NCBI GenBank assembly: GCA_030248215.1
Contig: JASANG010004033.1
Location: 1-64,000, forward strand
DNA from: Enoplolaimus lenunculus
Lineage: Eukaryota; Nematoda; Enoplea; Enoplida; Thoracostomopsidae
Direction of reading: 5' to 3'
Length of the DNA stretch: 64,000 bases
Shown in pieces: positions 1-12,200 of the stretch. Made by a program: the position numbers and the translations under genes. The notes under the pieces are model-generated. The model saw nothing but the letters and a program-made list of their open reading frames with translations, did no database searches and was not told the origin of the DNA. Each line of letters opens with the position of its first letter. Within the stretch, counting starts at the first letter, position 1.

Positions 1-302
1 TTACAACACTAATTGTTATGTGTGTGGGCTTGCGTTAACCCTGTGTCAGCGCAACACGAGTTTTGTGGCAAAATTTAACGAAAATTTCAAATGTTGCCTA
101 TGAATTGGTGGATATGGTAGAGTGTTATTTTTCATATTTTCGGGGGGGAGGGATTGTAAGTATTTTTTACAATCAAATGTGAACGCCGCATAATTTTGAG
201 AACAAATAATTTTATATACGAATTCTGAGTAGGAATTGCCAGTAGAGAGAATTTTGGCTGAAACTGCAGCATCTGACTTCTAGACGCCCGTCTCTATATC
301 GG

Positions 303-457
303 ATCCGTAGCCAAGAAGAGGGACAGGCCAGGCTTAGTCCCCCTGCAAAAATTTTGGCCACCCTAGAAAATTTCAAACCTTGCTTATAAGTCAAAGAAAA
401 CCCTTGTATGCCCCCTGAAATTTTTTAGCTCCCCAAGCAAGGCGAGCTAGCTACGGA
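303..457. repeat. GGCCCGTAGCCA-end MITE, degenerate
   Basis: Begins ccgtagccaagaagaggg and ends gagctagctacgga, inverted versions of one another. It shares the interior cttgc-aagtca-gaaaaccctt with the copies at 12021, 36301 and 39324. Confidence 0.75.
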
Positions 458-459
458 CG

Positions 460-655
460 TGGTCTATATTCTCTGGTTTCATTGATAGATTGATTGGTGA
501 TAGGACGTGTAACTTTTGAACCAATGAATGATGAGCTTTGAAATTTAGCATATTTTGTGCAACTGATTTAAGCTGATTTTGAGCTGATTTTGAATTCGTT
601 GATTTTGCAGTGAACTTTGTGCAAAAGTAAAACGACGTATCACCAACTGGAGACA
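460..655. repeat. GTATTCTCAAAT-end element, degenerate
   Basis: The left end resembles tattctc...ggtgataggacgtgtaac and the right end cgtatcaccaactgg, as in the better copies at 5793-6018 and 45698-45917. Weakly preserved. Confidence 0.45.
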
Positions 656-867
656 AGTCCTAATACCACAGTTGAAAAATATATCGGCTTCTTTAATTTA
701 AGGTTGATCAACTTGTAGCTCAGATTCGAAATGGGTCTATCGGTTCAACGCGTGAAGATCCAGAACTGCAACATTTGAAACGATCGTGCAATCAAGTGAG
801 TGCAAAAATGATTCGGAGGGAGTTACTTACATATGACGTGATCAGTTCAAATACAATTCACAAAGGG

Positions 868-2050
868 ACGAATCTACGACAGCTCGTCGGTCGACAACTT
901 GTCGCCCAACAGTGTCTTAAAGCCTGGATGAATCTATGACAACTCGTCGCCCGACAACTTGTCGCCCAACAGTGTCTTAAAGCCTCGACGAATCTACGAC
1001 AACTCGTCGCCCGACAACTTGTCGCCCAACAGTGTCTTAAAGCCTCGACGAATCTACGACAACTCGTCGCCCGACAACTTGTCGCCCAACAGTGTCTTAA
1101 AGCCTCGACGAATCTACGACAACTCGTCGCCCGACAACTTGTCGCCCAACAGTGTCTTAAAGCCTCGACGAATCTACGACAACTCGTCGCCCGACAACTT
1201 GTCGCCCAACAGTGTCTTAAAGCCTCGACGAATCTACGACAACTCGTCGCCCGACAACTTGTCGCCCAACAGTGTCTTAAAGCCTCGACGAATCTACGAC
1301 AACTCGTCGCCCGACAACTTGTCGCCCAACAGTGTCTTAAAGCCTCGACGAATCTACGACAACTCGTCGCCCGACAACTTGTCGCCCAACAGTGTCTTAA
1401 AGCCTCGACGAATCTACGACAACTCGTCGCCCGACAACTTGTCGCCCAACAGTGTCTTAAAGCCTCGACGAATCTACGACAACTCGTCGCCCGACAACTT
1501 GTCGCCCAACAGTGTCTTAAAGCCTCGACGAATCTACGACAACTCGTCGCCCGACAACTTGTCGCGCAACAGTGTCTTAAAGCCTCGACGAATCTACGAC
1601 AACTCGTCGCCCGACAACTTGTCGCCCAACAGTGTCTTAAAGCCTCGACGAATCTACGACAACTCGTCGCCCGACAACTTCTCGCCCGACAACTTTTCGC
1701 CCAACAGTGTCTTAAATCCTGGACGAATCTACGACAACTCGTCGCCCGACAACTTTTCGTCCAACAGTGTCTTAAATCCTTGACGAATCTACGACAACTC
1801 GTCGCCCGACAACTTCTCGCCCGACAACTTTTCGCCCAACAGTGTCTTAAATCCTGGACGAATCTACGACAACTCGTCGCCCGACAACTTTTCGTCCAAC
1901 AGTGTCTTAAATCCTTGACGAATCTACGACAACTCGTCGCCCGACAACTTCTCGCCCGACAACTTTTCGCCCAACAGCGTCTTAAATCCTGGACGAATCT
2001 ACGACAACTCGTCGCCCGACAACTTGTCGCCCAACAGTGTCTTAAAGCCT
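868..2050 (+). repeat. 60-bp minisatellite, about 19 units
   Basis: Twelve consecutive units between 961 and 1680 are essentially identical (I see one difference, near 1566). The end units carry a 16-bp internal extension (ctcgcccgacaacttt) and diverge. The unit is itself built of gacaactNgtcgccc sub-repeats. Because 60 is a multiple of three it holds a long open frame (959-1783), which I treat as a by-product. Near-identity implies recent expansion or ongoing homogenisation. Confidence 0.95.
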
Positions 2051-2195
2051 ATGAATACTACTAAGCATAATCCTAAGCGTAATCTTAAGCATAAGCATAA
2101 GTTTAAGCATCTGATCGGCGACGAATTGTCGGATCGATGAATGATTACAAGTTGTCAGGCGACGCGGTGTATAGCGACGAATTTTTGGGATACCA
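2041..2195. repeat. Flank of the 60-bp array, shared with 33728-33915
   Basis: The sequence after the array (aagcctatgaata, then taatcctaag and gcataagcataa, then gacgaattgtcg) recurs at 33775-33910 beside a single unit. The array is therefore an expansion inside a dispersed element. Confidence 0.7.
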
Positions 2196-2713
2196 AAACG
2201 ATCATCAGAGCTGTTGATAAGACGGCGAAAGTTTACCGAAGTTTCAAATTTTTTTCTGTTTACCAACTGTGCCGCGGAGAGGCTAACAAAGCATCAACGA
2301 CCTGCGACATGAGACCTCCTTGTAAGATAGCTAATATCGTTTTTTGGTGTCAATAAAAATTGAAAGAACTTCAAAGTTGGTTTAGGGTCGTTCGTAGAAA
2401 ATTATATTTGTTGGGTACCGGATAATTTATGGGTGCCCCCTACAATTGCAACTCAATGATTGTTTAGTTTTAGACCGAGTCTTGCTTACTGGTAAATTTA
2501 GTTTGGTGCTCTAATTAATGGTATAACTTTAGTAAAGATTACAATTTGTTGTGAAGACTTAAAAATTTTGTCAGGGGGCGTCAACTGGATCGAGTTGGAT
2601 GGAACCCTAGATGTCGGCTTTTTTGGAAACAGGCTGGCGTAAATTCTTAGGTCCTGACCGCTTGCGAAAAACGCTTAATTTTATCCTTCTAAAGTCAAAG
2701 TCTGGCTAATGAC

Positions 2714-3136
2714 TATGGCTGTGCCGATCAGTTGACATCGGCATCGGCTACGGTATCAATCGACAGTTTTCGTATCGACATCTCCATCAGCACTGCAAAT
2801 AAACGCCGATGCTTTGCTGATACTTTTTCATACAACAGTGACTTTCATGCTATCAATTTCACTTCGTGGTGTATATCAGTGTGTCTGATCAGGGAAACTG
2901 TTATTTCTCTTGCGTTTGTGTTTGTAAAAATCAAATGAAATGACCGTTCGCATAAAATTATAATCTTTTATAGTTGTTTGGGTTTTATGTCTTCGCACTC
3001 ATAATGATGTCCTAATGGTGTATCTTATTTGTTTTTAAAATCGTGTTTCGAAATTAGAATCAGCTTCAGTCAGCATCGGCATATTTTCAAAATAATAATC
3101 GGCATCGGCAAAAATTACAGTATCCGCATATTCCTA
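2714..3136. mobile_element. TAGGGATG-type MITE (hAT-like), worn copy
   Basis: Ends tatggctgtgccgat / atccgcatattccta. The interior has repeated ggcatcggcatcgg. Flanks CTAATGAC (2706-2713) and CTTATGAC (3137-3144) match at 7 of 8 bases, an 8-bp target duplication. It sits just upstream of the first coding exon. Confidence 0.75.
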
Positions 3137-3185
3137 CTTATGACCATGTATAGCGTAAAATTTTTTTTGCCAAATATTACTTCAG

Positions 3186-3296
3186 GTCATCACCCAATCA
3201 CAAACCGATTACTGTTTATCGAATCCATGCGAAAATTCAGGCACATGCGTTCGGTTATTCAACGGATATATGTGTATATGTTTGCCTAACTTTGAG
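3186..3296 (+). CDS. CUBN: Exon: EGF-like module 1 (first five cysteines)
   Basis: The acceptor is ...attacttcag and the donor GAG|gtgagt. The exon is 37 codons, phase 0 at both ends. The translation has [14 protein letters not shown] then MCICLPNFE, the C-x-C core of an EGF repeat. The sixth cysteine is supplied by the next exon (GQDC). This is the most 5' coding exon I can find; the 3.2 kb to its left holds only repeats, so the signal peptide and N-terminal region must lie upstream. Confidence 0.88.
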
Positions 3297-6200
3297 GTGA
3301 GTGTACTTGTACTCTGAAATGTATTGTAACCCCAAAGTAAAACCTGAGGCTTGGACCGAACCAGAATTAATGGAAAAACATTCAATTGCCGTCAAAGAGT
3401 GCACTTACGCTAAGTATGCCGCTGTATGCATTGTATGCTATATTTCTGTGACACGTCAAAAACTTTTGGTTTACAATTTGTTCTACACTGGAATGCGGTA
3501 ATTAGGTGCGTTACCGTACGGTGCCGGACGACGCTAGCCGGCATTAAAATAGCCAAAAAGTGTAGCACCATCGTAGAAGTAAACTTGTTTTTGACCTGTA
3601 CCTTTTTTTATGCTTAATGTTGAGCCTAAGCGAAGCCTTATCAGTAGCAAACTTTAGTAATTGAAAGCGTATTCTAATCTTAAGGTTGAATCATTTTCCG
3701 TAGGCTATTCAATGGATTAACTATTCCAAACTTTTGTTAATATCAGTTCCAGCCAATGTATAGAACACGGCCGGAACAGTAGTATAAGCATATTCATAAG
3801 CCTAAGCCTATGCCTAAGTGTAAGGATGAGCCTAATCGTAAGCCTAAGCCTAAGCCTAAGCCCAAGCAAAACCGTTAGTCTAAAGGTTAAACTGACTCTA
3901 TTACAGTCCTGTCGGAAAACGATCTGGCGCTGTTTATACATGGGACTCAGTTCCAGCGCGCACAGCCAGAAGATGGTCAATGATTTGGACCGTTGAACCA
4001 AAATTTTTTCGGGTTTTAATACACAAATTGCGTTTGGCTTTTCGCTCGCTTCGCTTGGGAATGTTTTTTTTGGGATGTGTCAATTTTATAATTGCGTTAA
4101 CTTTCGTTATGATTCGTAGTTGCTTTTCTTAGACTCGACCCTGTTGAAAATTTTGGCTTCGCGCTTCGTCAGATTGGAGTTTATAAAGTGCGAATAGTAA
4201 TTTAATTTTGAATTCTTTACAAATATAACGTAGACTAGTCAACGTGGTTGCCATATTTGCAATCCTGGATATTTTTTGCCGTAATATTTTACTCCTGCAT
4301 GATAACTGGGCAATAGTTTTGTGTCAGTTTTGGTTCGACTTCAAATAACTTCAGTTCTTTACTACATTATGTATTATTGGTTTTGAAACTGTATATATGT
4401 GTTTTAATTTACATACATGCAACAGCTGGAATGCTGCCCAAAATACGTATGAGGACTGTTCCAGTTTTAATAATATAGATATCGTGTATTAAGACCATTA
4501 ACAGATTTTATAGAAAAATTTATTAATAAATTTTAGGAAAAATAATTGTATTTTAGGGACAGGATTGCAGCCAAGACGTTGACGAATGCTCAAAATATCA
4601 GGGCACAGCTTTGGGATGTCAAAATCAAGGCACATGTATCAATAGTCGAGGTGGTTTCAGGTACGACATCGGAGCCTAAGTGGAAAAAATATTGGATTTT
4701 TCTACATTTTCCCTTACATTTAATGGTATGTTTTATGCTTAGGCTTAGACTTAGGCTTAGACTTATAAAAAAAGTTTAAGCAGAATTTTTTCTTAGATTT
4801 GGAGAGTGACGTTTTCCTTTGCGCAGGCTCATAAGCTTAGGGTTAGGCTTAGGTTTAGGTATAGGCTTAGACATAGGCTTAGGCCTAGGTTTAGGTTAAG
4901 ATTTATGCTTAGACTTAGGCTTAAGCTCAGGCTTAATCTCAGGCTTAATCTCAAGCTCAGGCTTAAACTAAGGTTTCGCGTCAGGTTTAAGTATTACACT
5001 TTTCCGAAACCAAAGTCTAAGCCTAAAATATAAGCCTGAGCCTAAGCCTAAGCCTCAGCCTAAGCCTGAGCCTGTGCCTAAACCATCGCCTAGACCTGTG
5101 GGGCGGTTAGAAAGTCCAATAGCCAATTATTTTTTAATTTTTCAACATTTAGCCATTTTTCTATTAAGTTTAATAACATGGGTTTAAACTATTAAAATTT
5201 TGAGGTAAAAATTGTAATATTAAGCAACGTTAACAATAACACTTAAGTACACCAGGAAAAAATTCGGGTTCGAATGTGTGCTCAACTTGCATCATCGGTA
5301 AAATCGTTGCAGTTCAATAAAGGTACAGAAATATTGTCCTTCAGAGTTTCTCTGTTGAACTAGAAAAGAGTAAGCTTAAGCTTTCGACTAATTTTTTTGC
5401 TTGGCTTAGCCTTAGGCTTTGGAATATCCTCATTCTTACGCTTAGGTTTAGGCTTAGGCTTAGACTTTGGCTTAGGAATATCCTCATTCTTACGCTTAGG
5501 CTTAGGCTTAGGCTTAGCGTTACGCTTAGGCTTAGGCTTAGGCTTAGCCTTACGCTTAGGCTTAGGCTTAGGAATATGCCCATTCTTACACTTAGGCTTA
5601 GGGTTAGTTTTGGGCTTAGGCTTAGGCTTAAGAACATGCTTATAATATAGTTCCGCCCCTGTTCTTTACATTGGCTAAAAGTTATATATATCCATAAATT
5701 AAGGTTGATATTAATTAAAACCGCTAAATCTTTGAAGACAAGTCAAAATTTACCCCTAAACCCTGAGAGTAACTAGCATTTTCTTAATCAAGGGCCCATA
5801 TTCTCAAATGCGCATAGCACCTATCATCAGTTAGCGATAGGTTTTTGAAACTGACGAACATCTGCAGTTGCAGATCTGCAAAATTGGTACGGAAGTAGCG
5901 CAAATCAAACGCGAACAATGTGCTCAATTTCGAACCTAACAGCGCGTTGGTTCCAACGCACACAGGGCCTATCACCAACTAGTGATAGGTGCTACACACA
6001 AATTTGAGAATACGGACTAAGGCTCGCAGCAATTGAGCTATTGTCGGCGACCATCAACAAGAACCGTCATATTTTGTAGTCGAACAGACTTCGCGATCGA
6101 AACGAGCTTAAATCCAAAACACTTTTAGTAGGAATTATTAGACGAACTTTGGTTTTTTGGAAATCAGGCGTCCGCTGCCGTGATGTTTTGTTTTACTCCG

Positions 6201-9200
6201 ACCCTGAATGTAAATGTTATTTGTGTTTCAGATGCGTATGTCCAAGTGGATGGCACGGAAAATTATGCAACGAGCAAACGACATCTTGCGATAGCGTTGT
6301 ACATGCAGGTGGCCTGTGCGGATCGCATGGAGTATGTGTTTCTGCAACTGGAACTGTAAGTTGACATATACAGTACCGCCGGATGTACAGACAATACAAA
6401 CGAAATTTTAGCGCTAAATCTTAATACAACCTTTGGTTTTGATCCGTATTGTCGCCTATGTATAGATCAGAGGCGGAACGTTTTTCTGCGCGACTGCAGT
6501 ACAGTAAGTTTAAGCTTTAGACTGGTATGTTTTGCTTAGGCTTAGGCGTAGGCTTAGGTATAAGCTCATTCTTACGTCTAGGTTTTGGTTTCAGGTTTAG
6601 ACTTCGGCTTAGCAATATGGTTATACTGCTGGTACGGTTCTCTTCTATACATTGGCCCGTTTTGGGACGCTAAGGTTTATGCCACCCATGGATCCGCCAG
6701 TATATGATTTGTGCAAGTGGCGTATCCGGAAACTAGGGTTTGTAGCGGCCGGCATCGGGAAACAACATTAAGTTTTTAATTTATGCTAATTAGAGTTTAA
6801 GTCTTCGCATAATGATATAACGTAGTATATCCTATCCGTTCTTTAAGCATGGCGTACAAAAGTTGGTATCGGCATCGGTGTCGGCATGGGCATATTTTCA
6901 AAATAAAAATCTGCATCGGCGAAAGTTTTGGTATTGGCACATCCCTAAATATTTGCTGTATATACATGCCTTCCTATATAAAGTATTGCTTAAAAATCCA
7001 GGAGACGTGCACGTACAGTACTATAGAATATCATATCGGCCGCGTGGTGTAATGGGTAGCGGGCTTGACTCGCAAGGGACAGGTTCGAGGTTCGATTCCC
7101 GGCTTGGCCATTGTTTCAGAGACATTAAAGGGAAAAACCATGTATATTCGCAGTACTTCAGAGAAACGAGGCGACTGACCATGCAGTTCTGGCAGTACAC
7201 ACTGGCAAATCACAAGGATCTTCTGACCAATCAAAATGTTATAAATTTTTACTTAAAACTATTCAGTTTTGATTGGGTAGTCATTGACATCCCTGTGTTC
7301 TGGCACCACTGATCCGCGTTACAACATTAGCCAATCCGCGTGCTTTCCGACGCCTCGATGCTAAATAGTTTTTTCGGTTCCTTTAACAGCCAGGGTACAA
7401 CTGTGTTTGCGACACCGGATATCAAAGATCAAACGACTCAAACAATCCAACATGCGTTGATGTCGATGAATGTTCCGGTGACAGCGGAAGTAGCAGTCGT
7501 TGTTTTGCCGGAGTTTCCTGTGTCAATTTGCCTGGTTCGTATACTTGTGGCATGTGTCCTTCAGGTTAGTATGGGAGGGGGGCGTATTTGCTAGAGTGAC
7601 GACAGAATCCCTATGGATGGACGATGACAGTGGTGAGTCCTTGCTAGTCGTTGCTTCAGAGTTGAGAGTCATGACAGACAACTCTATTCCTAATACTTAT
7701 ACCTAAATATTGGCGAGTTATCGGAAAACACACAAACGTTGACCATGTATTAGCAAATGTAATTAGTTGTTAGATCTGTTGTGCTACTAAGCATTGTCAA
7801 ATAGAATCGTTTTTGCTTCTGATATGAAGAAATCTTAGCTGACACAAATTGATTTATAAGCAAACATAGGTATTTAGAGACTAATTCATTAATGTGACCA
7901 CTAACAAACCGAAATGTTGACTACGTCCAAAATTCAGAAATAATTAAAATTAGATATATTTGAATATTTAAATTCTAATTTGATTTTATAATATTTTAGG
8001 TAGGGATGTGCCGATGAATTGGCATCGGCATCGGTAATAATCAGCACTTTTCGTGAGTAACGGCATCGGCACTGCAAAAAAACTGCCGATTTTTTGCCGA
8101 TACTTTTTGCACATAACAGTCAGTTAGATTGCTATCAATTTCATTTCTGAGCCCATATCAGCGTGTCAGTTCAGGAAAACTGTTCTCTTTTGTGTTTGAA
8201 AAAATTAACTGAAACGAACCGTTCTTTTAAAATGGTAATCGTTTATGATGGTTAGGGTTAAAATCTTCATACAAGGATGTTATGTAGTATCCTATCTGTT
8301 AATTAAGCATGGTGTACTAAAGTTGGAATCGGCATCGGCATCGGCATCGGTTCGCATCGGTAAAATTTCGAAATATAAGAATCGGCATCGGTATCGGCGT
8401 TAGCAAAAAATTTTGGTATCGGTGCATCCCTAATTTTAGGATACCAGGGTAACGGATGGCAGTGCAGTGATATCGACGAATGTTCTGCAGTGTCTAACGT
8501 GTGCCCTGAAGAAGCGTATTGTGTGAACTCGTTGGGGTCGTATCAGTGCCAGTGTCCACCAGGTTAGGCTTCAGTGGCCAGTGTCCACCAGGTTCGGCTT
8601 CAGTGATCGATTCAAAAAATTTTGACGACAGCCATCGCCGGATTCAGAAATGTCTGGCAGGAGAGGTCTGGCAAATCTTATGAAACACACATTTTGTACT
8701 ATACTGTAGTGACCCGAATACGAAGGGGGACTGATATTTATTTGGCCTCTCCAGAGGATACCCCTCCCCCTTGTTATTCGGTTACGGACAGTTATTTATT
8801 TTCAACCCGCCCTCCGCCGCCCTTCGTTATACTGATGTATATCCGGCATTGCGGTTATCCGTTGAATTAAACGTTAATTTATCTTGTATCAAAAACTTGA
8901 GCGATAATGCAAGGTTACACTTAGGAATGTAGTTTCGAGATGCAGATAACTGACCTTAATGGATTCTAATTAGGGTTTAGGGACTCTATCCGCTTACGGA
9001 CTGGACTCTTATTATGGATACGGACTCTTATTAGAGATAGATACGGACTCCTATTATTTGGAACTGGTGCCATGATACTACTCACCACTCATATGTGGAT
9101 TCGACACTGCCCATGTCCTTGGCAACAATCAATTTTAACACAGGAATACTGTTAATTTTAGTTCAAAGCGATAGTAGAATTTTTCAAAAAGGAACTAAAT

Positions 9201-12200
9201 ATTTCAGCGGTGGATGTGACGGGGATGCTGAGCATCCTTAGCCAATCGGGTAACATGCCTACCACTACTGCTTTTAGCGTATAATTATAGGCGCTACGCT
9301 ACAGGGCAATCGATGTTCTTCTGGGTCACAAGGTTGCGCCAGTAATCCTTGCTCGCCAGATGCGGATTGCATTGCTGGACGTAAGCGAACATTTGTATTT
9401 AATTGCTGGAAGACTACCGAGGTGTATAGGCCGGGTGTTACCGTGTGGATTATAGCGGATATTTTTGTCAAGCGGTTTACGAAATCTGTTGTGTGCTTCG
9501 CATTTTTATACAGCGTAATCATTCCCCTTTCGAAAATTTTCTCGCTATGCCCCAGGTATCGGAGTGACTGAGCTACACTATACCACCATCACAGGCCCGT
9601 AGCCAGTTCACTTTGCTAGGGGGGCTAAAATTTTTTCGAAGGGGCTGAGCTTCCTGCCCCTCCTTTAGCTACAGGCTCGACCATCCCGATATAAATCCCT
9701 GGCTACGCCTCTGATTTTAACTGTATTTTTTCAAAGATAGAAAAATGTGCCATACAACCCGTTGTTATGCTTTGCATTATGCATCGTTCAGAATGAAAAA
9801 TTTCATTTTGCCACCGAAAACGTTATAAGGTAGATTTTTCACGTGTCAAATTTCAAAAATGTCATGCGTTAACCCTACCATAACGCAAAAATTGCGTTAA
9901 TTTTACCCTAACGCGTGTAACACAATGCTCTGTGACCCGTATTAGAAAAGGGCTGTGACATGTGTTGGATAATTTTAAAAATTGACACGTGTTAACACTA
10001 CCTTATGTTTTCGGTATTAAAATGAAATTTTTTATTGTGAACGATGCATTAGCACATCCTGGCCTTTCCCTGAATCGTACACTTCTGGCTTTATGTATAC
10101 TAGCAACAATTTGGTAAGGGGGGGGCGTTGGCAAATAACACCGGGTACAGCCCCCCAAGTAATTCCGTACTCTTTAGATGAGGGTCATACAGGATTAAGC
10201 TGTGGATACCGCTATGTCTAACATTTTCAGTGTTTCCATGGTCTGCAAACGGCTATCGTTGCAGTTGCCATCCGGGTTATTTTGGAAACGGCCTTGGTCC
10301 AAACGGCTGCCGAAGCAAGTGTGATTCGCCTGCGTTCGCGAATTTGTGCGCAAACGGTGGAACTTGTCAAATAGGCACACCTGAGCGAAATGTGGACCTT
10401 AAAATGCTAAAGGTTTACAACGCGGCGCGCCGTAAGGTAACCAAAGAGGGTGGAAGTACGGAATCTGGACCCCCGTAGGATTTTCATAAAAAGCTGTCCA
10501 TCCTATAGATCTCAACGAGCTGAATTCAACGGCACCATTTTTATGGCTGCATGACCAACGTTTCAAAAGTTATCAAAAAGATGAAATTTAAAGGGCCATA
10601 ACTATTGAACCGGAGACCCTGCAGCGCTAAAAATGGCACCGTTGAACCGATCGCGTCGAAATCTATAAAATGAAAATGGTCCATATTCCGGATCTCCGCC
10701 ACCAACCAAGAGAGGGTGTACCGCTATGGGCGCCAATCCAAGAGGGGTGGGGGGTCATTGACCACCCCCCACTTTTTGAGTACAAAAATTTAGTAGGCGT
10801 TTTTGACCCTCCCCCCCCCTGTTGAAAGGCAAAAACTGGACAAGCTTATTTATACTACCCAAAACTTCTGACGGGCTCATCGCCCGATGTAGTCCTGTGC
10901 ATCACAGTTCACGTAGCAGCCAAATTCGGGCCAATATTATCGGCAATACGGATAAAGAAGCGTTCAAGGTGGTCTCCAGCGGGCAATATTTTGAATCATC
11001 ACTGAAACGAACTGATAAATAAATTTCTGTTAAGGTAAAGTCGAACATGTATAAATTACTCAATTGACCCCCCCCCCCCACACACACACACATTTGAGAA
11101 CAGCTTGGCGCCCATGTGTACCGCACCACGACACTCCAAAATGAAAATTTTGGGCACCTGTTATAAGATAAGTTATTATTAAATTTAAGTACATAAATTA
11201 CATTACAAAATAACCAAAGTAAACACAATTTGTGTGTACGGAACTGTCTGGTGATATTTAATTTGCCTAACTATTATAGATCATGCTGATAAAACGAAAC
11301 AAACTAACTTGGCACTCGCTGCAATTTTAGACTCATGGTTAACTTCTGAAAACATTTTTTCCATTTACCAGCGTCTTATATTCTCAAATGTGTGTAGCAT
11401 CTATTTGTTGGAACCTGTTGTACAATTGGGTTCGTTAAGCATATGGGAGTAGAATTTGCGCGTTTCAGCAACTACAGTTGGTCGTCCAGTGTCAGCTCAG
11501 TTTGGACCCCAGAAATTCATGATTACTAATAATTTTAAAGCTTGCAAACATGATACAAGTAACATTTTATTTGTGTCTACAGTAATTTCGATGAATGAAC
11601 GAATATGCCCCGTTGTGCATTCTCTTTGTATAGCCCGATGCTCTGTGGGGTTCAATTTCAGCTTAATCTCCGCGGACCGCGCCGTCGAAAATTTCGAAAC
11701 CGTTCGCTGCCTCGATTGTTGTACTGCGTGTGTCCGCCTGGATTTTTTGGCCGACGATGTCAAAAGCGGGTTGGCGTCGAAGGGCCTAATCGTAATGAAA
11801 CCAGCGGGGAAGTCGAAGATACGTGTGGATGCCTAAACGGGGCCACTTGTGAACGCTGTGATTCTTCACTTCGCGGCTGTTCAACGGGATTTCGATGTCA
11901 TTGTACACCGCAATACACTGGCGAAATGTGCGATATACAATTTGAAGGTATGTCAAATTGGTTTCAACGGTTGCTGCTCTGGCGGATCTAATTGTGATCA
12001 TATTTCCGTTTGGAAAATCGGGCCCGTAGCCAAGGCCAAGAGGGGGGCAGGGAATGGCTGAGCCCCTTCCCCCGTGGAAAAATTTTGGCCCCCCTAGAAA
12101 ATTTTCAACTTTACTTGCAAGTCATTAAAAACCCTTGAATGCCCCTCCTGAAAAATTTTCAGCCCCCCCGGCAAGGTGAGCTGGCTACGGGCCTGTGAAA

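Noticed and set aside
959-1783. 274-codon open frame made of 20-residue repeats
   Set aside because: It is the 60-bp minisatellite read in one frame; a unit length divisible by three makes long open frames inevitable. No start context, domain or flanking exon supports it.
868-2050. CRISPR-like array
   Set aside because: Units are directly adjacent with no unique spacers, and the context is an animal intron. The same applies to 16835-17562 and 63786-64000.
4733-5675. Arginine/leucine-rich proteins from the TTAGGC arrays
   Set aside because: Frames such as 4806-5033 and 5341-5637 translate the hexamer ([12 protein letters not shown]); low-complexity artefacts.
7038-7110. Functional tRNA gene
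   Set aside because: Length and B box fit, but the anticodon arm does not form a proper seven-base loop with T33 and the acceptor stem has mismatches; relatives elsewhere are SINE heads.
9210-9290. Alternative exon starting after atatttcag at 9208
   Set aside because: The frame meets a stop and gives no EGF pattern; the acceptor at 9290 joins in phase.
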